Below are positions 27,758 through 35,645 of a stretch of DNA of 64,000 nt, in pieces. A program made the position numbers and the translations under genes. Origin of the DNA: Devosia sp. ZB163 (GTDB taxonomy: Bacteria > Pseudomonadota > Alphaproteobacteria > Rhizobiales > Devosiaceae); assembly GCF_028613635.1 (NCBI RefSeq), contig NZ_JAQRMY010000004.1:453182-517181 (forward strand), read 5' to 3'. A model generated the notes under the pieces. That model saw nothing but the letters and a program-made list of their open reading frames with translations, was not told the origin of the DNA and made no database searches. Positions within the stretch are counted from its first letter, which is position 1, and each line of letters begins with the position of its first letter.

Positions 27758-28258
27758 ATGTCGATTTCGATGTACGCGATCACCGTTCCGGTGTTCACGC
27801 GCTATCTCAACAACCTGGATGCCATCCTGGCCCAGGCCGAAGCGAATGCCGCCGAGCGCAAGATCAAGCCGGAGGTGCTGGGCGCCTCGCGACTGGCCCC
27901 GGATATGCTGCCGCTGACGTTCCAGGTGCAATCGACCACGGACCGCATGAAGTTTGCCCTTTCGCGCCTGACCGGCCGCGAAGCCCCGAGCTGGGAAGAC
28001 AAGGAGGTGACGCTCGCCGACCTCCGCGCACGGGTGAAGAAGGGGCTCGACTTCGTATCGGGCTTCTCCGAGGCAGACCTGGCCGGCACCGAGAACAAGG
28101 TGTTGACCCTGAAGGTGCGCGGTGAGGACAAGCAGGTGCCGGCAGTCGAGCACATCACCCTCAACGCCGTGCCGCAGATCTTCTTCCATCTCACCACGGC
28201 CTACGCGATCCTCCGGCACAACGGCGTGCCGGTCGGGAAGCGCGACTTCACGGGCTGA
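27758..28258 (+). CDS. DUF1993 family protein
   Basis: A 166-residue protein starting at MSISMYAITVPVFTRYLNNLDAILAQAEANAAER, the characteristic DUF1993 opening, with LAPDMLPLTFQVQ and HITLNAVPQIFFHLTTAYAILRHNGVPVGKRDF at the end. The family is DinB-like four-helix, of unknown function. The internal ATG is chosen over the longer frame, with AGGATA just before it. Confidence 0.85.
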   Translation: MSISMYAITVPVFTRYLNNLDAILAQAEANAAERKIKPEVLGASRLAPDMLPLTFQVQSTTDRMKFALSRLTGREAPSWEDKEVTLADLRARVKKGLDFVSGFSEADLAGTENKVLTLKVRGEDKQVPAVEHITLNAVPQIFFHLTTAYAILRHNGVPVGKRDFTG

Positions 28259-28311
28259 GGCCGGAAGGATATCCGACTGAGAATCCGGCAGGCGGCCCCG
28301 TGGGGCTGCCC

Positions 28312-28968
28312 TCAGCTGTAGCGCTCTTCCTTCCAGGGATCGGCGTGGTTGTGGTAGCCGCGGACTTCCCAGAAGCCGCGGTGGTCGCGCTCGGCGAACT
28401 CGATGCCGCGCAGCCACTTGGGGCTCTTCCAGAAGTACAGATGCGGGACGACGAGGCGCACCGGGCCCCCATGATCGCGGGTGAGCGGCTCGTTCTCCCA
28501 GCTGTGGGCGATGAGCGCCTCGGAGGATGCGAAGTCCTCGATGGCCATGTTGGTGGTGTAGCCGTCGTTCGAGGAAAGAAGCACGAAGCGAGCGCTGGGC
28601 TTCACGCCGGCCACCTCCATCAGGTGCTGGGTCGAGACGCCCTTCCAGTGGTTGTCGTAGCGCGACCAACTGGTGACGCAGTGGATGTCGCTGACCTTGT
28701 CGAGCTGCGGATGGGCCATCAGGTCGGCGAAGCTCCAGCTCTGCGGGTGCTCCACCTCGCCGGCGATATCGAGCCGCCAGGCCTCAGTGGGTACGTTCGG
28801 CGTATGCCCGAGATCGAGGACGGGCCAGTTCTTGACCAGATGCTGGCCGGGGGGCAAGCGCGCATCCTCGGGCCGCGACTGGTGGCCGGTGAGGAACTTG
28901 CCGAGTTCGGCCCAGCGGGATTTTGTTCTCGTCAGCTTGCTGTCTTCGGGGAGATCGTCGTCGGACAT
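28312..28968 (-). CDS. Sulfite oxidase-like molybdopterin oxidoreductase
   Basis: A 218-residue protein of the sulfite-oxidase/YedY fold in short form. SDIHCVTSWSRYDNHWKGV carries the cysteine expected to ligate molybdenum; TTNMAIEDF, HGGPVRLVVPHLYFWKSPKWL and FWEVRGYHNHADPW follow. The N-terminus has no signal peptide (MSDDDLPEDSKLTRTKSRW). Substrate unknown; related proteins reduce or oxidise sulfur or methionine-sulfoxide type compounds. No haem partner gene lies nearby. Confidence 0.85.
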   Translation of the reverse strand: MSDDDLPEDSKLTRTKSRWAELGKFLTGHQSRPEDARLPPGQHLVKNWPVLDLGHTPNVPTEAWRLDIAGEVEHPQSWSFADLMAHPQLDKVSDIHCVTSWSRYDNHWKGVSTQHLMEVAGVKPSARFVLLSSNDGYTTNMAIEDFASSEALIAHSWENEPLTRDHGGPVRLVVPHLYFWKSPKWLRGIEFAERDHRGFWEVRGYHNHADPWKEERYS

Positions 28969-29144
28969 GATGACCTCGTTGCCTGATTGGCGAAGGGTTC
29001 CGCGTGCGGGCCGCCAAGTCAATGCACGATGGCGCTGATTTCGTGTGCGTCGGGTGCATGTCCGATTTTGCCGGGCGAACCCATTGTCGGTGCCGGCGTT
29101 GGTCCCCAAGTGAATGCTCGACGTTCAACATTGGGAGAACCGAA

Positions 29145-29810
29145 ATGCTGAACCCGGAAGATCGCCGCGCCATCGAAGGCCTGTTCGACCGCTTGAGCGC
29201 CGCAGAGCGCCGGGCCCCGGAGCGTGATCCAGAGGCGCAGGAACTGATCGAGCGTGAGATCGCGCGGCAGCCGGGCGCCCCATATTACATGGCCCAGACC
29301 ATCCTCGTGCAGCAGCATGCACTGGAGGTGGCGGAGCGCCGTATCGAGGAACTCGAGCGGCAGGGGCAGGAGCGGGGACGTGGCGGCGGCATGTTCGAAG
29401 ACGTCTTTCGCGGCGGACGCGAGCGCCAGGACCGCTATGGCCAGTTTGGCGATCGTGGCCAGCAGGCGCAGCGCCAGCGCAGCCCATGGGACCGGCCGAG
29501 CGATGCCGGCGACGGAAGCCCTCAGCGTGGCCAGCAGGGCGGCGGCGGCGGATTCCTTGCCGGTGCGATGCAGACTGCTCTGGGCGTCGCTGGCGGCGTT
29601 CTGCTCGGCAGCGCCATTGGCTCCCTGCTTGGAGCTGGGGGTGCAAATGCGTCGGAAGCAGGTGCCAACGACCAGCCGCAGGACCAAGGTAACGACAATG
29701 TCAACGACCAGGACCAGGCGGAAAACGACCAGGATTCTGGCAATGACGGAGGCGACTGGGGCGATTTCGGCGGCGGTGACGGTGGATTTGACATCGGCGG
29801 CGACTTCTAG
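29145..29810 (+). CDS. DUF2076 domain protein
   Basis: A 221-residue protein. Residues 1-70 form the conserved DUF2076 helical head (MLNPEDRRAIEGLFDRLSA, GAPYYMAQTILVQQHALEVA, RIEELERQ) with coiled-coil character. A Gly-rich hydrophobic segment follows (FLAGAMQTALGVAGGVLLGSAIGSLLG), then a low-complexity tail of Asn, Asp, Gln and Gly that is strongly acidic and probably disordered. Function not established; often periplasm- or envelope-associated by inference. Confidence 0.85.
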   Translation: MLNPEDRRAIEGLFDRLSAAERRAPERDPEAQELIEREIARQPGAPYYMAQTILVQQHALEVAERRIEELERQGQERGRGGGMFEDVFRGGRERQDRYGQFGDRGQQAQRQRSPWDRPSDAGDGSPQRGQQGGGGGFLAGAMQTALGVAGGVLLGSAIGSLLGAGGANASEAGANDQPQDQGNDNVNDQDQAENDQDSGNDGGDWGDFGGGDGGFDIGGDF

Positions 29811-29860
29811 CCGCCGTTATTCACTTGCCGGTCATCTGAATCGCTGCATGATCGGTTCCG

Positions 29861-30523
29861 ATGACACAAAACGATATCGAGATAGACCTCTCCCATGTAG
29901 ATCAGGCCGAGGGCGCCGACAGGCTCTCGGCTATCTTGACGGCCATTGCAGCCGCCGAAGAGAAGGAGCGCATCTCGATTGGGGATCTGCTTGAGGCTCT
30001 GCGTCGCCGGGCGCTCGGGGCACTGATCTTCATTTTCGCGGTGCCGACGGCTTTGCCCATGCCCCCGGGCCTCTCGACCATCGTTGGGGCGCCGCTTCTG
30101 TTCCTCACCCTCCAGCTGATGCTCGGGATGAAGCCCTGGCTGCCCAAGGTGATTACCGACCGTTCGCTGAGCCGGGTGGATTTCCATCGCGTCGTGACGA
30201 CGGTGGCGCCGTGGCTGGAGAAGGCCGAGGGCATCATGCGGCCGCGGCTGACCTTCATGGCCCACCGGCCGGCGGTCTATCTGGTCGGGCTGGTGAGCCT
30301 GATCATGGCGATCATCCTGTTCCTGCCGATTCCGCTCGGCAACATGCTGCCGTCGCTCGTGCTCTGCATCCTCGCACTCGGGATTCTGGAGCGTGACGGG
30401 GTGTGGATCCTGATCGGGCTGGGAGCAGCCGTCGCGTCGGTCATGATCGTCTGGGGCGTGCTGTGGGCGATCGTGTTCGGCGCGCTGTTCGTGATCACGA
30501 ACTGGTTCGGGTTCTCGTTCTAG
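29861..30523 (+). CDS. exoD: Exopolysaccharide synthesis ExoD family protein
   Basis: A 220-residue polytopic membrane protein of the ExoD family: GDLLEALRRRALGALIFIFAVPTALPMPPGLSTIVGAPLLFLTLQLMLG, then KPWLPKVITDRSLS and an RPAVYLVGLVSLIMAIILFLPIPLGNMLPSLVL helix pair. ExoD was linked in Sinorhizobium to exopolysaccharide production and alkaline tolerance. It stands alone here; no polysaccharide cluster is adjacent. It is followed by convergent hairpins. Confidence 0.88.
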   Translation: MTQNDIEIDLSHVDQAEGADRLSAILTAIAAAEEKERISIGDLLEALRRRALGALIFIFAVPTALPMPPGLSTIVGAPLLFLTLQLMLGMKPWLPKVITDRSLSRVDFHRVVTTVAPWLEKAEGIMRPRLTFMAHRPAVYLVGLVSLIMAIILFLPIPLGNMLPSLVLCILALGILERDGVWILIGLGAAVASVMIVWGVLWAIVFGALFVITNWFGFSF

Positions 30524-30544
30524 CGGGCTGGGTTGCAGGGACAA

Positions 30545-30581
30545 GACCGGCGACAGGAGCCGGTCCCCAGGCAGAAGCCTG
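30545..30581. terminator. Two hairpins between convergent exoD and SleB-type hydrolase genes
   Basis: GACCGGC/GCCGGTC (30545-30565) forms a 7-bp stem with a 7-nt loop. CAGGC/GCCTG (30568-30581) forms a 5-bp stem with an AGAA loop and is followed by ACGTTT. They lie in the gap between two converging genes and could end transcription from either side. Confidence 0.5.
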
Positions 30582-30592
30582 ACGTTTAGCGG

Positions 30593-31087
30593 CTACCAGT
30601 AGGCGAGGGCCGTGAACGGGTCGTTGGTGAAGGTCCCGGACTTGCGCTTCTCGTAGAAGTTGTTCCCGCCCGCTTCGAGCACATAGAACATATTGGTGTA
30701 CGGGTAGCGGTATCCGGCGGTGTGGAAGTGCTTCACATCGGTGGTGAGCGTCTGGTGCCGTTCGCCGCGCAGTATGCGGTCCGCGACGCTGTAGGCGAGG
30801 GCAGCCGAGCGCTTTTCCTTCATGGGCTTGGACAGAACGCCCGGGGCAAACTGGTTCTTCTGTCCGACGACGCCGCAGACGGACTGCGGGTACTTCCTGT
30901 CAGCCACGCGGTTCATCACCACCGTGCCGACTGCAAGCATGCCGTCTTCGCTCGAGCGGTTGGACTCGAAGTACATGGCCCGCGCGAGGCAATCGCGCGA
31001 GGAGAGGCCAAATGGGGAGAAGGTGGCGCAGCCGGCGAGACTCAACAGCAACGGCGCCGCGAACAGCAGCTTCAGGGACCCTGCCAA
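30593..31087 (-). CDS. Cell wall hydrolase, SleB family, lipoprotein
   Basis: A 164-residue protein with a lipoprotein signal (LLSLAGC, lipid-anchored cysteine at 20). The SleB-type domain shows SSRDCLARAMYFESNRSSEDGMLAVGTVVMNRV and CGVVGQKNQFAPGV, with HFHTAGYRYPYT later; the Glu in YFESN is the expected catalytic residue. It probably cleaves peptidoglycan glycan strands in the periplasm, as in non-sporulating alphaproteobacteria. It is upstream of a membrane-anchored small protein on the same strand. Confidence 0.85.
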   Translation of the reverse strand: MAGSLKLLFAAPLLLSLAGCATFSPFGLSSRDCLARAMYFESNRSSEDGMLAVGTVVMNRVADRKYPQSVCGVVGQKNQFAPGVLSKPMKEKRSAALAYSVADRILRGERHQTLTTDVKHFHTAGYRYPYTNMFYVLEAGGNNFYEKRKSGTFTNDPFTALAYW

Positions 31088-31184
31088 CGATGACTCCAGA
31101 ACGCGAGTACAACTAAGGAGCCGGGCTGACGCCGCCCGCCCTCCCTAGAATGCACGCACTGGAGTTAAGAGGTCGTTGAGGATG

Positions 31185-31514
31185 TCAGCGACGAGAGTTC
31201 GAGGACATCATCAGGCTGACCAGGCAGGCGAGCCCGGCAACGGCCACGATGGTTGGGATCGGATCACGCCGGATGGCCGTGCCGGCCTTGTAGGCCTGCT
31301 TGCCGAGGACGTGTGCGGCCACGGCACCCTGGTGCCTCGCACCATCGGCAAGATCGTGGGCGATGCCGCCCAAGCCGTGGTGGGAATTGTTGGTGTAGTG
31401 CGACAGGGTGTCGGACAGGTTACGTGCGTCGCGGGCAAGGTGGGCGAACTGGCGACCAAAGCGCTGCTGCGCACCGTCGGTGAAATGCGAGAGATCGAAA
31501 CCACTGGAATGGGC
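31185..31514 (-). CDS. Small hypothetical protein with C-terminal membrane anchor
   Basis: A 109-residue protein starting at MAHSSGFDLSHFTDGAQQRFGRQF with a GGAGCT ribosome site. It is helical and rich in His, Asn and Gln in the middle, with a hydrophobic anchor near the C-terminus (PTIVAVAGLACLVSLMM) and a basic tail (SSNSRR). No family recognised. It is downstream of a palindromic CtrA-type box and a large hairpin, so it may be cell-cycle regulated. Confidence 0.65.
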   Translation of the reverse strand, partial: AHSSGFDLSHFTDGAQQRFGRQFAHLARDARNLSDTLSHYTNNSHHGLGGIAHDLADGARHQGAVAAHVLGKQAYKAGTAIRRDPIPTIVAVAGLACLVSLMMSSNSRR

Positions 31515-31585
31515 CATTACGGGAGCTCCTTGAAGAGGTCGGGGAGCTAACGCAGCCAAGGATTTCCGGGTTCCAGAAACTGGGC

Positions 31586-31623
31586 GAGGGCAGGGCCACC
31601 TGCGGTGGCATTGTCCTGCCCTC
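31586..31623. other. Large perfect hairpin upstream of the small membrane-anchored protein
   Basis: GAGGGCAGG at 31586-31594 pairs with CCTGCCCTC at 31615-31623, and inside it GCCACC pairs with GGTGGC around TGC. No T-run follows on either strand. On the minus strand it lies after the DUF2189 stop and before the start at 31514, so it may end the DUF2189 mRNA or form a structured leader of the next gene. Confidence 0.5.
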
Positions 31624-31654
31624 TACTTAAGCCCGCTCAGATTGAGCCGAGCGA

Positions 31655-31671
31655 ATTAACGAGTCGTTAAT
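31655..31671. promoter_or_regulatory. Perfect palindromic CtrA-type box with a GANTC centre
   Basis: ATTAACGAGTCGTTAAT is a perfect 8-1-8 palindrome. It contains TTAA-N7-TTAA, the full CtrA consensus, and its centre is GAGTC, a CcrM (GANTC) methylation site. It overlaps the stop codon of the DUF2189 gene and is about 140-157 bases upstream of the 109-residue protein gene on the same strand, its most likely target. Binding and methylation are inferred from consensus. Confidence 0.55.
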
Positions 31672-32476
31672 GCGCCTCTCCGGGTGGCACGACTGCCTTA
31701 CGGTAGAGGTGCCAGGTCGCATGACCAAGAACCGGTACGACGATAGCAAGTCCTACCAGCAGCGGGATGGCGCCGATGACGAGCAGTGCGGCGACGATCA
31801 CGCCCCACAGGGCGATCGTGACCGGGTTCTTGAGCGTAACGCGCAGCGAGGTCATCACCGCTACGGCGGCTCCGACGTCGCGATCCAGCAGGAGCGGGAT
31901 GGAAACGACCATGCTGGCCAGGACGCCTGCAGCGAACAGGAAGCCGATCAGGTTGCCCCAGATCATCAGGGACAGGCCCTGCGGCGAGTTGAGGACCTCG
32001 GAGACGAGGGCCGCGAATGTCGGGGGTGAGCCCGGGCCGAAGTGCTGCTCGTAGATGAACTGCGCTGCCATCAGCCAGACGGTGAAGGTGATGAGCATCA
32101 TCACGCCCAGCGCGGCGATGGAGGCGAAGGCGGGGGTGCGGAACACGTCGAAGGCCGCGCTCCAGTGGGTATCGAGGCCGAGTTCCTCGCGCCGACTCAT
32201 CTCGTAGATGGGCAGGGCGACGAAGGGCCCGACCAGGGCGAAGCCCGAGATGAGCGGGAAGAGCAGGGGCCAGGAGTTGTTGCCCGACGACCAGACGGCG
32301 AGGATTGCGCCGCAAAGCGGGTAAATCAGTCCTAGGAACGCGAGGTGGGAGGGCTTCTCCCAGAAATCTCGCCAACCGAGCTTGAGCGCTTCGATCAGGT
32401 CTGCAGGACCGATCGAGCGGACCTGAGGAATGTCGAGGCGCTCGCCCGCATTCGTAAGCACGTGGAAACCAGTCAT
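31667..32476 (-). CDS. DUF2189 family membrane protein
   Basis: A 269-residue polytopic inner-membrane protein with about six helices. The cytoplasmic N-terminus (RLDIPQVRSIGPADLIEALKLGWRDFWEKPSHLAF) and the PIYEMSRREELG loop are typical of DUF2189. An ideal GGAAGGAGG ribosome site precedes ATG 32476. Function unknown; in other genomes it often lies by respiratory or copper genes, which is not the case here. Confidence 0.85.
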   Translation of the reverse strand: MTGFHVLTNAGERLDIPQVRSIGPADLIEALKLGWRDFWEKPSHLAFLGLIYPLCGAILAVWSSGNNSWPLLFPLISGFALVGPFVALPIYEMSRREELGLDTHWSAAFDVFRTPAFASIAALGVMMLITFTVWLMAAQFIYEQHFGPGSPPTFAALVSEVLNSPQGLSLMIWGNLIGFLFAAGVLASMVVSIPLLLDRDVGAAVAVMTSLRVTLKNPVTIALWGVIVAALLVIGAIPLLVGLAIVVPVLGHATWHLYRKAVVPPGEAH

Positions 32477-32662
32477 TCCATCCTCCTTCCGATCGGGGAG
32501 GCGGAAGTCGCCGCGGGCGCTCAAGAACGCCGGGCGGTAACCGCCTCTGCGTCGTAGTGTCACTGTAGCGCGCTTCTTGGGCGATGTCGAAGGGCCAGCC
32601 GAACGGCGCCGTAACGGTACCCAGCCTGCGATTTTCAAGGGGTGCTGCACGGCGCCGCAGGG

Positions 32663-32691
32663 TTGACAGGGCGGCTTGCGCCCCCAAATGC
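32663..32691 (+). promoter_or_regulatory. Candidate promoter of the small membrane protein gene at 32719
   Basis: TTGACA at 32663-32668, 17 bases, then AAATGC. The -35 is perfect and the spacing ideal; the -10 is weak. It lies 28 bases before the ATG that follows an AAGGGAGAGA ribosome site. Confidence 0.4.
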
Positions 32692-32718
32692 AGGGATACC
32701 GTCAAAAAGGGAGAGACG

Positions 32719-33033
32719 ATGAGCAAGCACGAGGCACGCCTTCACCGCCAGTTCGACCGGATCGGCAAGGCCGTTCCGGCGACGTCCGGCTTCCTGTCGT
32801 GGATCCGGCGCCCCGCGGCACGCCTCGTCCGAATTCCACTCGGGATACTGCTGATCCTCGGTGGCGTGTTCAGCTTCCTGCCGGTGCTCGGCGTCTGGAT
32901 GCTGCCGCTCGGGCTCTTCCTCATCGCGATCGACCTGCCGTTCCTGCAGGGGCCGATCAATCGCATCAGCTTCTGGGCGGAGCGCAAGTGGATCAACTGG
33001 CAGCGGGCGCGCAGGGCCAAGAAGGGCGGCTGA
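32719..33033 (+). CDS. Small two-helix membrane protein
   Basis: A 104-residue basic protein with two membrane helices between about residues 39 and 77 (RIPLGILLILGGVFSFLPVLGVWMLPLGLFLIAIDLPFLQGP) and a Lys/Arg-rich tail (WINWQRARRAKKGG). The pattern occurs widely in Hyphomicrobiales as an uncharacterised protein. It is convergent with the nucleosidase gene, two bases apart. Confidence 0.75.
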   Translation: MSKHEARLHRQFDRIGKAVPATSGFLSWIRRPAARLVRIPLGILLILGGVFSFLPVLGVWMLPLGLFLIAIDLPFLQGPINRISFWAERKWINWQRARRAKKGG

Positions 33034-33035
33034 CC

Positions 33036-33671
33036 CTATTCGAGCGTGCCGTTCGCGATGGCGGCTTCGAGCAGGTCCACGGCGTGGGCCAGCTTTTCGT
33101 CGATGATGTGCAGGTAGCGCTTCCAGTCATCGAGATGACCCAGTTCCTCGTCGCCGTCGGATATGCCGCGCAGGGCGATCAGCGGGACGTTGAAGCGCTG
33201 GCAGGCGCGGAGGACCGCGTAGGTCTCCATATCCACCATGTCCGCGTCGATTCTGTCGTAGGCGGCGCCGGAGACGACATTGGCGCCGGTGGAGAGGGTG
33301 GCTCCCGCGATGCCCGGAACGAACGGGCCCAGCGGGATGATGGCGGGCTGATCCAGAAGCGGCGTTACGCCGGGCTCAAAGCCGAGGGTCGAGGCATCCA
33401 TGTCGCGGTAACCAACCGACGTCGCCTGGTAGACTCCGGTCTGCTCGAGCTTCGCTGAGCCGGCGGAGCCGAGGGAGACGACGAGGGCAGGCAGCTTGCC
33501 CGACTGTTCCAGCTTGCTCAGTGCGTGCGTGACGACGATGGCAGCCTCGACCGGGCCGACGCCGGTCATCACCGGGGTGATGCGCGACCGGAGGTGCGGC
33601 CCGTACTCGTTGTCGAGCGCCATGACGTAGAGGATGTCGGCGGAACCAGGCTTGCGGGTGGCGAAGGGCAT
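33036..33671 (-). CDS. 5'-methylthioadenosine/S-adenosylhomocysteine nucleosidase-like protein
   Basis: A 211-residue protein of the purine nucleoside phosphorylase (PNP_UDP_1) superfamily. The start at MPFATRKPGSADILYVMALDNEYG has GAGGA before it. VMALDNEY, TGVGPVEAAI, VSLGSAGSA, ADMVDMETYAVLRACQ and ISDGDE match MtnN, including the active-site Met-Glu pair and the Asp that protonates the base. It would recycle methylthioadenosine or S-adenosylhomocysteine. Confidence 0.82.
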   Translation of the reverse strand: MPFATRKPGSADILYVMALDNEYGPHLRSRITPVMTGVGPVEAAIVVTHALSKLEQSGKLPALVVSLGSAGSAKLEQTGVYQATSVGYRDMDASTLGFEPGVTPLLDQPAIIPLGPFVPGIAGATLSTGANVVSGAAYDRIDADMVDMETYAVLRACQRFNVPLIALRGISDGDEELGHLDDWKRYLHIIDEKLAHAVDLLEAAIANGTLE

Positions 33672-33750
33672 GCAGGGTCCTCTACGGCTTTGACGGGCTG
33701 GCGCAGAGGCGTAAGCTTGAGGCGAGGGCTTTTGCAAGGGAGGTAGCCAA

Positions 33751-34134
33751 ATGCTGATGGCTGACCATCGTGCCTATCCCACGCTCCCAGTCGCAAATCT
33801 GGCCAGAGCCAAGGCCTGGTACCATGACAAGCTGGGCCTCGACCCTGCCGAGGAGCACCCGACCGGAACGATCTACCGCCTCGCTGGAGGCACGGCTTTC
33901 CAGTTGTACGAGTCCGAGTATGCCGGCAGTGCGCAGAATACCGCGATGTTCTTTGCGTCCGACGATATGGCGGGCGACATGAAGATGTTGCGCGATCGCG
34001 GGGTCAAGTTCGAGGACTACGACATGCCCGGCCTCAAGACCGACAATGGCATGGCCACGATGGGACCATACCACGGCGCGTGGTTCAAGGACTCAGAGGG
34101 AAACATCCTCGCCATCGGCGACGAGCCGAACTGA
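33751..34134 (+). CDS. VOC family protein (paralogue of the one at 46815)
   Basis: A 127-residue VOC module: YPTLPVANLARAKAWYHDKLGLDPAEEH, GGTAFQLYESEYAGSAQNTAMFFASDDMAGDMKMLRDRGVKFEDYDMPG, and KDSEGNILAIGDEPN. The C-terminal two thirds match the VOC protein at 46815 closely (YAG-A--T, the AGDMK-LR-KGV-F-DYD-P-LKT block, AW-KDSEGNIL), so they are paralogues. It sits alone between the nucleosidase and the M20 peptidase gene. Substrate unknown. Confidence 0.85.
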   Translation: MLMADHRAYPTLPVANLARAKAWYHDKLGLDPAEEHPTGTIYRLAGGTAFQLYESEYAGSAQNTAMFFASDDMAGDMKMLRDRGVKFEDYDMPGLKTDNGMATMGPYHGAWFKDSEGNILAIGDEPN

Positions 34135-34187
34135 AATCGCGGATGGCGCATTGACAGGGCGCGCGGCGGCCAACAGTCTGCCGCGCC

Positions 34188-35504
34188 ATGACCTCTGTTG
34201 CTTCCGCTGCGGCTGACGTGAAGCCGCGCCTTACCGCCGAGATCGATGCCCGGCGTGACGACCTCATCGCACTGACGCAGGACCTGATCCGCATTCCGAC
34301 GGTCAATCCGCCGGGCGAGAACTATCTCGAGATCTGCGAGTACCTCAGGAACCGCTTGAGCAAACGCGGCTACGCCGTTGAGCTCGTGCGCGGCGAGGGG
34401 AAACCAGGCGACAGTGAGAAGTACCCGCGGTGGAACGTCGTCGCGCGCCGTGAGGGGCGGCTACCGGGCGAGACGGTGCATTTCAACTCGCACCATGACG
34501 TGGTCGAGATCGGCCGGGGCTGGACGTTCGATCCGTTCGGTGGGGAGCTCAAGGACGGCAAGATCTACGGGCGCGGCACTTGCGACATGAAGGGCGGGCT
34601 GGCTGCTTCGATAATCGCGGCAGAGGCGTTCGCGGACGTCGTGCCGGACTATGCGGGGGCGATCGAGATCTCCGGCACCGCCGATGAGGAGACGGGGGGA
34701 TTCGGCGGCGTCGCCTATCTCGCCGAGAAGGGCTACTTCTCGCCCGAGCGCGTGCAGCACGTGATCATCCCCGAACCGCTCAACAAGGACCGCATCTGCC
34801 TCGGCCATCGCGGCGTGTGGTGGGCGGAGATCGAGACCTATGGGCGGATTGCCCATGGCTCGATGCCATTCCTCGGCGACAGCGCCATCCGCCATATGGC
34901 GGCGGTGCTGCGCGAGTTCGAGGACGTGCTCTATCCGGCGCTGAGCGAGAAGCGGACGGCGATGCCGGTGGTGCCGCCGGGGGCGCGGCAATCGACCATG
35001 AACATCAATTCCATGCATGGCGGGCAGGCGGAGCCCGAGGGTGGGTTCACCGGCTTTCCTGCGCCGGTGGTGGCGCATTCGGCGCGGATCGTGATCGACC
35101 GGCGCTATCTCATCGAGGAGAGCCCGGCAGCGGTGCGACAGGAGGTGGTGGACCTGCTGGAGCGGCTGAAGTCCGAGCGGCAGGGCTTCAGCTACGAAAT
35201 CCGCGACCTGTGGACGATTTCGCCCACCATGACCGACCGCGAGGCACCGGTGGTGCGCTCGGTGGCCAAGGCGATCGGCGACGTGATGGGCGTTTCGCCG
35301 GAGTATGTCGTCTCGCCCGGGACATACGACCAGAAGCACATCGACCGGATCGGGCGGCTGAAGAACTGCATTGCCTACGGGCCGGGCATCCTCGACCTCG
35401 CCCACCAGCCGGACGAGTGGGTCGGCGTCGACGACATGCTGGATTCGGCCAAGGTGATGGCGCTGGCGCTGCTCGACCTGCTGGGCCCGCATCGCGCGAG
35501 TTGA
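34188..35504 (+). CDS. M20 family metallodeacylase (ArgE/DapE type)
   Basis: A 438-residue zinc-dependent deacylase or amidohydrolase. All metal ligands are visible: H102 and D104 in NSHHDVVEIG, D133 in GTCDMKGG, E167-E168 in TADEETGG, a Glu in IIPEPL and a His in GTYDQKHIDRI. The dimerisation domain lies between. Members remove acetyl, succinyl, formyl or carbamoyl groups from amino acids. It is followed by a complete Dpp-type ABC transporter, so it likely acts on the imported compound or releases an amino acid from it. Exact substrate unknown. Confidence 0.88.
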   Translation: MTSVASAAADVKPRLTAEIDARRDDLIALTQDLIRIPTVNPPGENYLEICEYLRNRLSKRGYAVELVRGEGKPGDSEKYPRWNVVARREGRLPGETVHFNSHHDVVEIGRGWTFDPFGGELKDGKIYGRGTCDMKGGLAASIIAAEAFADVVPDYAGAIEISGTADEETGGFGGVAYLAEKGYFSPERVQHVIIPEPLNKDRICLGHRGVWWAEIETYGRIAHGSMPFLGDSAIRHMAAVLREFEDVLYPALSEKRTAMPVVPPGARQSTMNINSMHGGQAEPEGGFTGFPAPVVAHSARIVIDRRYLIEESPAAVRQEVVDLLERLKSERQGFSYEIRDLWTISPTMTDREAPVVRSVAKAIGDVMGVSPEYVVSPGTYDQKHIDRIGRLKNCIAYGPGILDLAHQPDEWVGVDDMLDSAKVMALALLDLLGPHRAS

Positions 35505-35645
35505 GCGCGGCGTGGAACAGAGTTTCTCACTGCGACCAGAGGTGGCGATTTTCCGGTCTCGCAACCGGTTCACCTCACGACGGAAGCATCCTAGGATCAG
35601 CCCAAGGCCGCCGGGGTAAAGCGGCCTGAAACAGAAGGGATAATC

